Counted from the stretch's first letter, positions 14,093-22,747 are shown. The stretch: DNA of 45,313 bases from CAZRDB01 sp964598695 (GCA_964598695.1 CAZRDB010000015.1:1-45313); one strand, 5' to 3'. A program made the numbers and translations. Notes: a model not told the origin generated them from the letters alone.

Positions 14093-15148
14093 CTACCGCT
14101 CGTACCGCTCCTTGTAGGGCGGCACCGGTGGGAAGGGGGCATGGGGCCCCACCTGGTACCAGTAGGCGACCGAGGCGATGTCGTCGGTGAGCGGCTGGTA
14201 CTTCGCGTCGGGCCACCAGCCGAGGGCCTGGATGGTCACGCGCAGGTCCTGGTCGAAGCGGATGGGGTCCATGACGTGGAAGCGGTAGAGGCCGTGCTTG
14301 GGGATCCGGCCCGGCTCGCGCTCGTGGAACGGATAGCCGAGGAACGGTCCGCTGTAGGTCTCGCCGAAGCACCAGGCGCCGCCGACGTAGTCCTCGGTCC
14401 CGGTCCCGCAGATCGTGGGGTACGGGTCGTCGCCGTCGATGTAGAACTTGACCTCTCCCTCGCCCCACCATCCGTCGGAGAGCTGGCACCAGGCGAGGTA
14501 CGTGCCGACGTACTGGCCCTTCCCCTTCACGCCGTCGAGGATGACGTGCTCGGGGCACTCGCGCGAGGTCATCGACCGGCGCCACTGGGCGTGGAAGTAG
14601 GCGGCCTCGGCGGGGACGGCGGTCAGGGCGTAGGTGACCTGGTAGAAGAAGCCGCCGATGTCCTCCCACCGCTCGTTCTGGATGGTGATCTTGGCGGAGC
14701 GGCGGAACGGCATCGGCCAGTAGGAGTTGAAGCCGCCCGAGGGGTTGACGTTGATCGGCAGCGCGAGCACGTTGCAGCGCTTGGCATGGCCGTTGCAGAA
14801 GAAGTCGCCGAGCGGCACCTCGACGCTCGGGCTCTCCTCGCCGTCCCAGTAGATGCGCAGGATGCAGCTCCGGTAGGAGGCCGGGTCGGCGGTGATCCAG
14901 ATGTGCTGGATGATCCCCGGTCCCTCGATCTCGGCCAGGGTGGTGGTGGCGCCGGCCGGGAGCGTGATGCAGGGGCGGACCTTCCAGCCTCTGCCGAGGT
15001 CGCCGGCGGCGCCGCGCCCCGGCTCGGGGACGTCTTTCGCGCCCCCTCCGCGGGAGCCGTCGGGGTTCTCCGCACAGATCGAGCGCGTCGTGCCGTCCAT
15101 CAGAAACGGCAGCGCGGAAAGTCCAAAGCCCAAGGGCGAGCCGTACAC
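14093..15148 (-). CDS. GH172 (DUF2961) family glycoside hydrolase-like protein
   Basis: 351 residues. GTG 15148 has AAGGAG about 10 bases upstream. The sequence matches the DUF2961 layout: N-terminal TTRSICAENPDGSRGGGAKD, then IEGPGIIQHIWIT, the IYWDGEESPSVEVPLGDFF strand, GFNSYWPMPFRRSA, FYIDGDDPYPTICGTGTEDY, and a C-terminal beta domain. Characterised members form family GH172, acting on furanosides (difructose dianhydride I/alpha-fructofuranosides, D-arabinofuranosides) through two Glu residues; Glu252 in GTGTEDY is a likely catalytic residue. No signal peptide is visible, so the site of action is probably cytoplasmic, which is unusual for a polymer-degrading role. Such genes are abundant in Planctomycetota and Armatimonadota. 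Substrate is unknown here. Confidence 0.85.
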   Translation of the reverse strand: MYGSPLGFGLSALPFLMDGTTRSICAENPDGSRGGGAKDVPEPGRGAAGDLGRGWKVRPCITLPAGATTTLAEIEGPGIIQHIWITADPASYRSCILRIYWDGEESPSVEVPLGDFFCNGHAKRCNVLALPINVNPSGGFNSYWPMPFRRSAKITIQNERWEDIGGFFYQVTYALTAVPAEAAYFHAQWRRSMTSRECPEHVILDGVKGKGQYVGTYLAWCQLSDGWWGEGEVKFYIDGDDPYPTICGTGTEDYVGGAWCFGETYSGPFLGYPFHEREPGRIPKHGLYRFHVMDPIRFDQDLRVTIQALGWWPDAKYQPLTDDIASVAYWYQVGPHAPFPPVPPYKERYER

Positions 15149-15263
15149 GCAGACATCTCTCCTTCCGGGGATACCCCACCGGTTTCGTCGCGCGAGGGCG
15201 CGGTCCCTGCCGCGAAAGGGCGGGCCGCCCCCACCGGCGGGGGGAGTGCGGCGACGCGGAGTC

Positions 15264-15881
15264 CTAGAACAACTCCTCGCCCTCGCGCTGCGCCGCGGTG
15301 CGCGAGGCGTCGAACAAGGCCACGGCGTAGTTGACGAGCAGCAGCCCGGCGAGGCCGTAGCTCGTCCACAGCGGTCCGAGGCTGTGGGTGTCTTTGGCCC
15401 ATCGCCACAGGAACGCCACGGCGGCGATGCCGGCGATGTGGATCGCGGCGAACGCGGCGGCTCGGACGAGGTGCTCGTACCGCAGGTGGCCGAGGCCGGG
15501 GCAGAGCAGGGTGAGCAGCATCGCCGTCTGCGAGCGGTGGCGCAGCTCGTCGGCCGTGAAGGTCGAGGCCCGGCCGACCCGGGCCGTCATCTCGGCATCG
15601 TGCAGCCGCCCGAGGGAGGCGAGGCCGAGCTTCTCCTCGGTCTCGGCGCGCGCCGGGTCCAGCTCCAGGGCCTTGCGGTAGGCCTGGGCCGCCCGCTCGA
15701 ACTGGCCGCGGTCCCGGAAGACGTCGCCGCGCATGTCGTACACGCGCGGGTCGTCGGGCGAGAGCGCGTCGGCGGCCTCGAGCAGCGCCAAGGCCCGCTT
15801 GTGGTCGCCGCGCCCCCGTGCCAGGCTCGCGTCGAGCAGAACGCCCTCCACCGGCGAGGACTCGGACGACTCATCGGCCAC
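15264..15881 (-). CDS. TPR-repeat membrane protein
   Basis: 205 residues from GTG 15881, six bases after the RsfS stop, so probably co-transcribed. Residues about 14-85 form two tetratricopeptide repeats (HKRALALLEAADALSPDDPR, QFERAAQAYRKALELDPARA). A linker is followed by hydrophobic segments near 120-135, 140-162 and 172-190, suggesting two or three membrane passes with the TPR part on one face. TPRs mediate protein binding. No enzymatic motif is present. Role unknown; context with RsfS and LCP genes gives no firm clue. Confidence 0.7.
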   Translation of the reverse strand: MADESSESSPVEGVLLDASLARGRGDHKRALALLEAADALSPDDPRVYDMRGDVFRDRGQFERAAQAYRKALELDPARAETEEKLGLASLGRLHDAEMTARVGRASTFTADELRHRSQTAMLLTLLCPGLGHLRYEHLVRAAAFAAIHIAGIAAVAFLWRWAKDTHSLGPLWTSYGLAGLLLVNYAVALFDASRTAAQREGEELF

Positions 15882-15887
15882 GGCACT

Positions 15888-16295
15888 CTACCCCCCGCTC
15901 GCCATCCCCGCCTCCGCGTCCTCGGTCTCCTCGATCTCGAGGTGGATCTCCTCGGCCTGTGACCACAGGCCCTCGAGGTCGTAGTACGAGCGCGCGTCGG
16001 CGGCGAGGATGTGGACGACGACGTCATCGTAGTCGAGGACCACCCACTTGGCGTCCTTGAGCGAACTCTTGCGCGAGACGCGCATGCCGTGGTCCTCTGC
16101 GCCCTCGAGGATTCCCTCGGCGATCGCCTCGATGTGGGTGAGCGAGCGCCCGCTGCAGACCACGAAGTAGTCGCAGATCACGGTGAGCTTGTGCACGTCG
16201 AGGAGGACCAGATCCTGCGCCTTGCGCTTGTCGGCCTCGATCCAGATCCGCGTTGCCCGCTCGAGCGGCTGCTGACTCAATGGCTCCTCCATCAT
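15888..16295 (-). CDS. rsfS: ribosomal silencing factor RsfS
   Basis: 135 residues matching the DUF143/RsfS family: an N-terminal helix (LERATRIWIEADKRKAQDLVLLDV), then DYFVVCSGRSLTHIEAIAEG, MRVSRKSSLKDAKWVVLDYDDVVVHI and a YYDLEGLW helix, all in the expected order. RsfS binds ribosomal protein uL14 and blocks subunit joining when nutrients are scarce. An acidic C-terminal tail follows. The start is uncertain: ATG 16295 has no clear Shine-Dalgarno, while an in-frame TTG at 16280 has GGAGGAG just upstream. It sits after an LCP gene, an association also seen in Gram-positive nadD-rsfS neighbourhoods. Confidence 0.92.
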   Translation of the reverse strand: MMEEPLSQQPLERATRIWIEADKRKAQDLVLLDVHKLTVICDYFVVCSGRSLTHIEAIAEGILEGAEDHGMRVSRKSSLKDAKWVVLDYDDVVVHILAADARSYYDLEGLWSQAEEIHLEIEETEDAEAGMASGG

Positions 16296-16303
16296 GGGTG
16301 GGT

Positions 16304-17701
16304 CTAGTCGCTCCGCTTGGTGCCGGCGAAGTCGCGGCCGAGGGTGATGACCACATCGACGTCCGAGGACTCGGGGAGGTCGGTGCGGACCTCCACCTCG
16401 GGGAGGCCGAGGTTCTTCTTGATCTCGGACGCGGCCTCGGCGAACTGGGGCACGCAGCGGATGGTGCTGGTCTCGTGGCCGAACTGCACGTTGCCGGCCT
16501 CATCGGTGTAGTTGCCGGAGCGCACGACGCGGAACTCGATCTGGGCGAGCTGGCGCTGGCACTTGGCGGCGATCTCCGGCGCGCCGCAGGCGTTGAGGAC
16601 CTCGATGCGGGCCATCTTGGAGAGGGGCTTGGTGCGGCCGAGGTCGGTGACGATGTTGCGGACGGCCTCGCCGGCCTGGGCCTCGTCGAGGATGTAGTAG
16701 AAGCCGTGGGCGCTGTCGGTGTTGCTGCGGGCGAGAGGGGCGCTCTGGGCGTCGATGCCGGCCACGTCGACGGCGCGGGCCATCTGGGCGATCGCCTGCA
16801 CCTGGCCGAGGGTCAGGTTGGTGGTGAGGTGGCGGCAGGCGATCCGCGCCAGGTCGAGGGCGGTCTTGGTCGCCTCGAGCTTGTTGGCGCGGAGCTTGCC
16901 GGCGACGGCCGAGGTGACGGCCTGGAGGAACTGCTGCTGGCGCTTCATGCGGCTGCCGTCGCCCGCGGCCCCGGCGCCGTCGGAGCAGTGCTCCTGCGGG
17001 CAGTTGTCCTTGCGCCAGCGGACGAAGCCCATGGCGTCGTAGCCCTTGAGGTGCTGGGGTCCGGGCTGGAGGTGGATGTTGAGGTGCTGTTCGCGGTCGT
17101 CGTAGTGCAGGCCGTTGCCGTGCGGGCCGGGCGGGACGGTGACATCGACGCCGCCGATGGCGTCGACGACCTCCTTGAACGCCTTGACGTCGATCCGGAC
17201 GTAGGCGTCGATCCGGATGCCGAGGAGCTGGTTGACCGACTTCTCGAGCGCGACCAGGCCCTTGGCGATGTCGTGCTTGGAGCCCTCGGTCAGGTTGAGC
17301 ACCGCGTTGATCTTGCAGTGTTCGCCGTTCGACAGCTCGACCAGCGTATCGCGCGGGATCGAGAACAGGCCGATCCGCTGGGTGCGCCGGTTGATGAAGG
17401 CGACCATGATGGTATCGCAGAGGCCGGCCTCTTGGTCGGTGCCCACGAGGAGCAACTGGACGGTGGTCTTGCCGTGGAAGGGGTCGACCGAATCGCTGGC
17501 CGCGAATCCCGCGGCGCCGCCCGTCGCGTTCTGGGGCGGGTTGGCGAGCGCGTCGCGGACGGCGTTTAGGGTGACCGCGGTGGCGGCGAGGCAGAGGACC
17601 CAGACGAGGGCCTCGGAGGCGAGGAAGCGTCTCCGGCGCGGGCGGCGTACGCCGCGGGCCGACGGTCTCTCGTTCTGAAGCTGCTCCTCGATCGACGCCA
17701 T
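16304..17701 (-). CDS. LytR-CpsA-Psr (LCP) family protein with LytR_C domain
   Basis: 465 residues from ATG 17701, with GAGGAAGGAGGG upstream. A basic N-terminus (RRPRRRRF) and one membrane helix (about 29-47) are followed by an extracytoplasmic LCP domain: LLLVGTDQEAGLCDTIMVAFINRRTQRIGLFSIPRDT, with the Asp and Arg residues that bind pyrophosphate in the family, then INAVLNLTEG, IDAYVRIDVKAFKEVVDAIGGVDV, a long basic insert (KDNCPQ..CSDG) and FVRWRKD. Residues about 355-460 form a LytR_C-type domain (MARIEVLNACGAPEIA..). LCP enzymes transfer lipid-linked glycopolymers to peptidoglycan or other acceptors. Neighbours are rsfS and a second LCP gene, suggesting a duplication. Confidence 0.88.
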   Translation of the reverse strand: MASIEEQLQNERPSARGVRRPRRRRFLASEALVWVLCLAATAVTLNAVRDALANPPQNATGGAAGFAASDSVDPFHGKTTVQLLLVGTDQEAGLCDTIMVAFINRRTQRIGLFSIPRDTLVELSNGEHCKINAVLNLTEGSKHDIAKGLVALEKSVNQLLGIRIDAYVRIDVKAFKEVVDAIGGVDVTVPPGPHGNGLHYDDREQHLNIHLQPGPQHLKGYDAMGFVRWRKDNCPQEHCSDGAGAAGDGSRMKRQQQFLQAVTSAVAGKLRANKLEATKTALDLARIACRHLTTNLTLGQVQAIAQMARAVDVAGIDAQSAPLARSNTDSAHGFYYILDEAQAGEAVRNIVTDLGRTKPLSKMARIEVLNACGAPEIAAKCQRQLAQIEFRVVRSGNYTDEAGNVQFGHETSTIRCVPQFAEAASEIKKNLGLPEVEVRTDLPESSDVDVVITLGRDFAGTKRSD

Positions 17702-17790
17702 CTCGGCCGGACCCTCCTTCCTCGCTGGTGTTGTCTTCTCTCGCTTTGCCCCGGACCCTCCGGCCCGGACCGTCGAGCGCGGAATCGGCC

Positions 17791-18843
17791 CTACGGCGTC
17801 TTCTCGACGGCGAGCTGCGCGAGGATCTCCTTGACCGCGGCCTGGGTGGCGCTGGGGTCGGGGTCGAAGATGAACATGCCGCGCGCCATGCGGCCCGGTC
17901 CGGTCGGCACGGTCTTGGCGACGAGGCCGCCGCGATCGACCTCTCGGGCCATCGAGGCGATCGCCTGTACCTGACTGAGGCTCAGGTCGGTGGTGACGTT
18001 TCGGTAGGCGATTCCGGCCATCTCGACGGCGGTCTTGGTCGCGGCGAGCTTGCTCGCCTTCATCCGCTCGGCGACCTTGGCGGTGACGGCCTTGAGGAAC
18101 GCCTGCTGCCGTTGGGTCCGGCCGATGTCTCCGTCGCCGCGGTGGGCGTTGTCCTGCCGCCATCGGACGAAGCCCATCGCCTGGTAGCCGTTGAGGTGCT
18201 GGGGGCCGGGCTTGAGGTCGATGTGGAGGTTCTGCGAGGAGTCGCGGTAGTGGAGCCCGTTTCCGGTCGGCCCCTTGGGCACGGTGAGGTCGACGCCGCC
18301 GACCGCGTCGACGACCTGCTGGAACGCCTTGACGTCGATCCGCGCGTAACCGTCGACGGCGATCCCGAAGTCCTGCCGGATGGTCTTGACGAGGTAGGCG
18401 AGGCCCTGTTTGAGGTCGCGCTTGCCGTTCATGTGGCGGCTCAGGACCTCGTTGATCTTGCACGACGGGCCGTCGGGGGTCTTGACGTAGAGGTCGCGCG
18501 GGAACGACAGAAGGCCGATGCGCTTGGTCTTGCGGTCGATCAGGGCGACGATGATCGTGTCGGTCAGGCGCCCCTCCTGGTCGGTGCCGACGAGCAGCAG
18601 GGCGAGGGTTCGTCTGCCGCCGAACGGGTCTCCGAAGAGGCAGGGCACGGAGGGCACGGCGCGGAGCCAGCGCGGGCCGGTCGGGACGAGCCGGTCGTGC
18701 ACGGCGCCGACGGTGACGGCGATCGCGAACAGGCAGACGAGCCACAGGCAGCCCTCGAACAGGCGCCGCCGGCGGCGCCGGGGCGGGGGCGTGTCCTCTA
18801 GCTGTTCCGGCGCAAGCGGGCCGAGCCGCTCGAGTCCGTGCAC
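17791..18843 (-). CDS. second LytR-CpsA-Psr (LCP) family protein, no LytR_C domain
   Basis: 350 residues; GTG 18843 is the likely start, with GGAGGAGC 7 bases upstream. It has an Arg-rich cytoplasmic segment (PRRRRRRLF), one membrane helix (about 30-47) and an LCP domain closely matching its neighbour: LALLLVGTDQEGRLTDTIIVALIDRKTKRIGLLSFPRD, ARIDVKAFQQVVDAVGGVDL, PGPQHLNGYQAMGFVRWRQDN. It stops shortly after the LCP core, lacking the LytR_C domain of the downstream paralogue. The strong similarity and tandem position show duplication followed by divergence, perhaps for different glycopolymers or acceptors. An 89-base gap separates the two. Confidence 0.87.
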   Translation of the reverse strand: MHGLERLGPLAPEQLEDTPPPRRRRRRLFEGCLWLVCLFAIAVTVGAVHDRLVPTGPRWLRAVPSVPCLFGDPFGGRRTLALLLVGTDQEGRLTDTIIVALIDRKTKRIGLLSFPRDLYVKTPDGPSCKINEVLSRHMNGKRDLKQGLAYLVKTIRQDFGIAVDGYARIDVKAFQQVVDAVGGVDLTVPKGPTGNGLHYRDSSQNLHIDLKPGPQHLNGYQAMGFVRWRQDNAHRGDGDIGRTQRQQAFLKAVTAKVAERMKASKLAATKTAVEMAGIAYRNVTTDLSLSQVQAIASMAREVDRGGLVAKTVPTGPGRMARGMFIFDPDPSATQAAVKEILAQLAVEKTP

Positions 18844-19003
18844 GGGGGATGCTCCTCCGGGCCTCGCGGTCCCCTCACCGGGTGCGGGGTCGCTCGGCAA
18901 CCCGGTCCCCAGGGCCCGTACGATTCTACCCGACCGGGGAGCCATCGGGAAGCCGATGCGCGAGGGTCTTGGCGCGGGAAGGGACTTCCGCGTGCGGGAG
19001 CGG

Positions 19004-19009
19004 TATAGT
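19004..19009 (+). promoter_or_regulatory. possible -10 element (TATAGT) upstream of tatA
   Basis: TATAGT lies 50 bases before the tatA start in the divergent gap between the second LCP gene and tatA. No good TTGACA-like box is found 16-18 bases upstream (GGACTT is the best match), so this is a weak prediction. Confidence 0.3.
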
Positions 19010-19059
19010 GGAAGCCGAGGGCGGGCGGGGTCCGGTGGGGACTGCTGAAGGGGTTGATC

Positions 19060-19374
19060 GTGTTGTTCGGCTCGCTCGGTACCCCCGAGATCCTGATGAT
19101 CCTGTTCGTGGTGCTCCTGCTGTTCGGCGCGAAGAAGCTGCCCGAGATGGCGCGCGGGATGGGCCGTGCGGTCAACGAGTTCCGCCGGGGCACGAGTGAC
19201 CTCGTGAGCGAGTTCCAGAATGCCGATCGCGACCTGCGTGACGGGCTTCGGGTGGGCTCGACGCCGACCTCGCAGCCGGCCGCCTCCGCGCCCGCTCCGG
19301 CCCCGACGCCCGAGCCCGAGGCGCCGGCCGAGACGCACGAGACCGCTGCGGGCTCGACGGGGGAGCCCGCCTAG
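19060..19374 (+). CDS. tatA: Sec-independent translocase subunit TatA/TatB-like
   Basis: 104 residues from GTG 19060, seven bases after AAGGGG; a TTG at 19054 would abut that site. It has the TatA/B plan: a short N-terminus, one membrane helix (GTPEILMILFVVLLLFG), the hinge FGAKKLPE, an amphipathic helix (MARGMGRAVNEFRRG) and a long Pro/Ala/Glu-rich tail. TatA oligomers form the pore for folded proteins carrying twin-arginine signals; a candidate substrate with such a signal is encoded at 30898. It is transcribed against its neighbours, and its TAG stop shares a CTAG tetramer with the nadD stop on the other strand. Confidence 0.92.
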   Translation: MLFGSLGTPEILMILFVVLLLFGAKKLPEMARGMGRAVNEFRRGTSDLVSEFQNADRDLRDGLRVGSTPTSQPAASAPAPAPTPEPEAPAETHETAAGSTGEPA

Positions 19375-19982
19375 CCGGCGCGGTAGAGCCCGTGGTCCGC
19401 GATGTAGGCGATGACCGCGTCGGGCGTGAGGTAGCGGATCGGGAGCCCCCCCGCGACGCGCGCGCGGAGCGCGCTGCTCGAGACGGCCACGCCGAGGTCC
19501 TCGATCCAGCTCTCGATGGGGACGGCCAGCTCCTCGGCCAGGCGGCGCGCATCGTCGTCGGTGTAGCCCGGGCGTGAGACCAGCACGAGCCGGACGCGCC
19601 GGAGCAGTTCCTCCCAGCGCATCCAGGTGCGGATCAGCAGGAAGGCGTCGACACCGAGGATCAGGGTCACGGGGGCGCCCCACCGGCCCTCGAGGGCGAT
19701 GACCGTGTCGATCGTGTAGGACTTGCCCTCGCGCCGCAGCTCCTGGTCGCTCACGGCGAACCGTGGGTTGCCCTCGAGCGCCAGCGCCACCATCGCGAGC
19801 CGGTCGCGCGCCGGCGAGACGGCGCCGGGCTCCTTGTGCGGGGCGCTGCCGGCGGGGACGAACAGGACCTGCTCCAGCGCCAGGGCCTGCGCAACCGCCT
19901 CGGCCGCGAACAGGTGGCCGTAGTGGATCGGGTCGAAGGTGCCGCCCAGCAGGGCGACGCGCGCGCCGGTCGGCTCAGACAT
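19371..19982 (-). CDS. nadD: nicotinate-nucleotide adenylyltransferase
   Basis: 203 residues from ATG 19982. It shows the nucleotidyltransferase signature GGTFDPIHYGHL near the N-terminus, FVPAGSAPHKEP, SYTIDTVIAL, LILGVDAFLLIRTW and the C-terminal SSSALRARVAGG..RYLTPDAVIAYI, all typical of NadD. It adenylates nicotinate mononucleotide in NAD synthesis. The start overlaps the end of the upstream glycosyltransferase gene by 8 bases, so it is translated from the polysaccharide transcript or a promoter within it. The 3' end overlaps tatA tail to tail by 4 bases. Confidence 0.95.
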   Translation of the reverse strand: MSEPTGARVALLGGTFDPIHYGHLFAAEAVAQALALEQVLFVPAGSAPHKEPGAVSPARDRLAMVALALEGNPRFAVSDQELRREGKSYTIDTVIALEGRWGAPVTLILGVDAFLLIRTWMRWEELLRRVRLVLVSRPGYTDDDARRLAEELAVPIESWIEDLGVAVSSSALRARVAGGLPIRYLTPDAVIAYIADHGLYRAG

Positions 19983-21108
19983 CGCGTGCCTCCCCCGCGC
20001 GCTCCCACAGTGCGGCCATCGCTCGGGCGCAGGCCTCGATGGAGAAGGGCGTGCGGTCCCAGCTCCGCCATCCGGGTTCGGCCGGCCGTCCGGCATCGAG
20101 GAGCGCGCAGACCCGCTCGGCCCAGCACGCGGCCGGTGCGCTGAGCGGGAGCGTGTGAACGGACGGGAAGTGCTCCGCGATCTCGGGCACGCCGGGGATC
20201 TCGCTCGCGAGCACGGGGAGTCCGGCGGCGCAGGCCTCGAGGACGACACCGGGCAGTCCCTCCCAGCGGGAGGGGAACAGGAGCAGGTCGGCGCTCCCGA
20301 GCAGGCGTGGGACGTCGTTGCGGATCCCGGTGAGGATGACGGCGGATCGGATCCCGAGTTGGTCGATCCGGGCCCGAACGGGCTCGCCGGCCGGTCCGTC
20401 GGCGTCGCCCACGAGCGCCAGGCGCGCCGCGGGCCGCTCGGCCGCCACGGCCGCGAACACCTCCACCACCCACTCGTAGTTCTTCTGCGGATGTACGCGG
20501 CCGACGTGGACCAGCAACGGCGCGGTCGGCTCCAGGCCGAGATCGGCCCGGACGGCGGCGGGGTCCACGGGCTGGGCGTAGGGGGTCACATCGAGGCCGT
20601 CGTAGACGACGCGGCACCGCGGATCGCTCGCCCAGTCGCTCCGCCACGCGCTCTCCAGGGTGCCGCGCGAGACGGCGACGATGTCGGTCGCGTGGCGTTG
20701 GATGAGGGTGCGCATCCAGGAGGCGCGAGCCCGGCGGGGCAGGCTGAGGCTGGCGCTGAGGCGCGAGTTGTGCAGGTGGGCGATGCGGACGGGGACGCCG
20801 GCGGACTCGGCATGGGCGACCAGCGCGCCCGAGGTGTAGCCCACGTGCGAGTGGACGACGCCGTAGTGCTCGGCGCGGAGCAGGCCGCGCAGGCGGGCGC
20901 CGAACCGCGGGCCGCGGGGGAAGTACCAGAGCCGGCATCCGAGTTGGCGCGCCTGGGGGTCGAGTTCGGCCTCCTGGCCCGAGTCGAGCAGGATGTCGCA
21001 GTGGAAGCGCTCACGGCCGACGCTCTCGATCAGCTCGAGCGTGCGCATCTCGGCTCCGGCACGACGGAGCCGATGGAGAACGTGGAGCACGCGGATCGGG
21101 TCGGACAC
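19975..21108 (-). CDS. GT4-family glycosyltransferase
   Basis: 377 residues from GTG 21108 with CTGGAGG about 7 bases upstream. GT-B fold: N-terminal RVLHVLHRLRRAGAEMRTLEL, HSHVGYTSGALVAHAESAG, IVAVSRGTLE, then the C-terminal donor domain HVGRVHPQKNYEWVVEVFA, IRNDVPRLLGSADLLLFPSRWEGLPGVVLEACAAGLPV with the Glu of the E-x7-E motif (EGLPGVVLE), and SEIPGVPEI. It retains nucleotide-sugar binding features and probably adds a sugar to a lipid-linked repeat unit on the cytoplasmic face. It follows the flippase gene after a short gap and overlaps nadD, forming one transcription unit. Confidence 0.88.
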   Translation of the reverse strand: MSDPIRVLHVLHRLRRAGAEMRTLELIESVGRERFHCDILLDSGQEAELDPQARQLGCRLWYFPRGPRFGARLRGLLRAEHYGVVHSHVGYTSGALVAHAESAGVPVRIAHLHNSRLSASLSLPRRARASWMRTLIQRHATDIVAVSRGTLESAWRSDWASDPRCRVVYDGLDVTPYAQPVDPAAVRADLGLEPTAPLLVHVGRVHPQKNYEWVVEVFAAVAAERPAARLALVGDADGPAGEPVRARIDQLGIRSAVILTGIRNDVPRLLGSADLLLFPSRWEGLPGVVLEACAAGLPVLASEIPGVPEIAEHFPSVHTLPLSAPAACWAERVCALLDAGRPAEPGWRSWDRTPFSIEACARAMAALWERAGEARDV

Positions 21109-21157
21109 GCCGGACACCTCCAGTTCCTGCGCCGCGGGCCCTCCGGGCCCGGGCGTC

Positions 21158-22747
21158 CTAATCGACCGGGAGTGCGGCCTCCCCGGGTGCGGGCCGCGGC
21201 CGCCGACGGAGCCCCTGGGCCAGCCCCTCCATCCAGCCGTAGCGCGCGACGGCGGCGAAGCCGAGTCCGAACACGGCGAGTGCGGCCAGGGTGATCGGGC
21301 CCATCCCGGAGCTGTCCCGGCGGGCGACGGTGGCGAGTGCGAGCAGGAGCAGGCCGGTCGCCGCAAGACTCAGCCAGAAGCGCCGGTCGTACGGGTGGAT
21401 CCGCAGGTGGATCCAGATCCAGATCTCTCGGACGACGTTGTTGAGACCGGTCACGAGCACGACAGCGGCGGCGGCGCCGATGTCGCCCCACCGTTCGCAG
21501 GCGAAGGGCAGCACCGCGACGAGGAGTGCGGAGGCGGCCCAACTCGTGCCGACGGCGAGGCGGTGCTGGCCGGTCATGGTGAGCATGGGGGCGTTGCAGC
21601 CGGTGCCGGAGTTGACGAGCTGGCCGAGGCTGAGGATCACGAGCGGCGCCGCGCCGGCGGGGAAGTCGGGGCCGAACGCGCGGAGGACGAGTTCGGGCGC
21701 GATGGCGACGATCCCGAGGGCGAGGAAGGAGATCCCGGTCGACCAGCGGGTGGTCTGGGCGAAGAGGGTGCGCAGCCCCTCGCGATCGCCCTTCGCGGCC
21801 ATGGCCGAGACGGCGGGGCTGAAGGCGCCGCTGATGGCCGACATGGGATAGGCGATGATGGCGGCGACGCGGACGGCGGCGAAGTACCAGCCGAGTTCGG
21901 CCTCGGTGACGTAGTGGCCCAGGATGAGCATGTCGGCCTGGGCGAGCACGAGGTGGGAGCCGGAGAGCAGGACCATCGAGAAGGAGAAGCTCACGATCTG
22001 GCGGAGCGAGACGCCGCGCGGCTGCCCGGGCTCGGGGGCCGGCAGCCATCGGAAGAGCACCCAGGCGGCGGCGGCGAGGCCGAGGACGGTTGCGAGGAGG
22101 TTGGTCGAGACGATCCCGGCGAGGCCCCCGCCGAGCAGGGCGACGACGCCGGCGCCGAGCATGGCGAGCACGGGGACGCCGATGCGTCCGACGAGGACGA
22201 TCGGGGAGACGCGGCCGGCGCCCTGCAAGACGGTGAGGAAGGCGAACATCAGGCAGGTGAAGGGCACCGTGAGCGAGGTCACGCGGAGGGGGACGAGCAG
22301 CTCGGGCCGGTTGTAGACGGCGGGTCCGACGAGGAAGGGTGCGGCGAACCACAGCACGGCGACGACGAGAAGGCCGGTGCCGAGCGAGAGCAGTGAGGTC
22401 ATGCGGGCAGTGGCGCGGACGCCGTTGGCGTTGCGCAGGGCGACGCTCTGGGCGACGAACCGCAGGTTGGATTGGGCGATGCCGGTATGGCCGAAGATGT
22501 CGGTGACGCGGGTGATCCCGAGGAGGAGTCCGTAGGCGCCGAAGACGGCCGAGCCCATGCCGTGGCTGATGACGAGCGCGGTGACCAGGCGGATGCCCTG
22601 GCCGGCGATCATCCCGCCGAAGATCCCGGCGGCGCCCCGCTTGACCTGGTGGATCTGCGCGTCGGCGTTGCCGGCGAGGGCTTCCTCGGGGGCGAGGGCG
22701 CGCGTCGGATCGCCCGAGCCGTCGTGCCGCCCCTGGTCACTGCCCAT
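21158..22747 (-). CDS. polysaccharide flippase, Wzx/MurJ-like (MATE/PST family)
   Basis: 529 residues from ATG 22747, overlapping the upstream glycosyltransferase end by 11 bases. The first 40 residues are soluble; then about 12-14 hydrophobic helices follow: IFGGMIAGQGIRLVTALVIS, VFGAYGLLLGITRVTDIFGHTG, LLSLGTGLLVVAVLWFAAPF and so on, with charged loops typical of oligosaccharidyl-lipid flippases. It is expected to move undecaprenyl-linked repeat units across the inner membrane. Neighbouring glycosyltransferases, Wzc-like and Wza-like genes support this role in a Wzy-dependent-type pathway. Confidence 0.87.
   Translation of the reverse strand: MGSDQGRHDGSGDPTRALAPEEALAGNADAQIHQVKRGAAGIFGGMIAGQGIRLVTALVISHGMGSAVFGAYGLLLGITRVTDIFGHTGIAQSNLRFVAQSVALRNANGVRATARMTSLLSLGTGLLVVAVLWFAAPFLVGPAVYNRPELLVPLRVTSLTVPFTCLMFAFLTVLQGAGRVSPIVLVGRIGVPVLAMLGAGVVALLGGGLAGIVSTNLLATVLGLAAAAWVLFRWLPAPEPGQPRGVSLRQIVSFSFSMVLLSGSHLVLAQADMLILGHYVTEAELGWYFAAVRVAAIIAYPMSAISGAFSPAVSAMAAKGDREGLRTLFAQTTRWSTGISFLALGIVAIAPELVLRAFGPDFPAGAAPLVILSLGQLVNSGTGCNAPMLTMTGQHRLAVGTSWAASALLVAVLPFACERWGDIGAAAAVVLVTGLNNVVREIWIWIHLRIHPYDRRFWLSLAATGLLLLALATVARRDSSGMGPITLAALAVFGLGFAAVARYGWMEGLAQGLRRRPRPAPGEAALPVD

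Noticed and set aside
15100..15160. Short ATG frame (about 18 codons) overlapping the GH172 start as a leader peptide
   Set aside because: It shares the same ribosome site, but there is no attenuator structure or conserved feature to support it.
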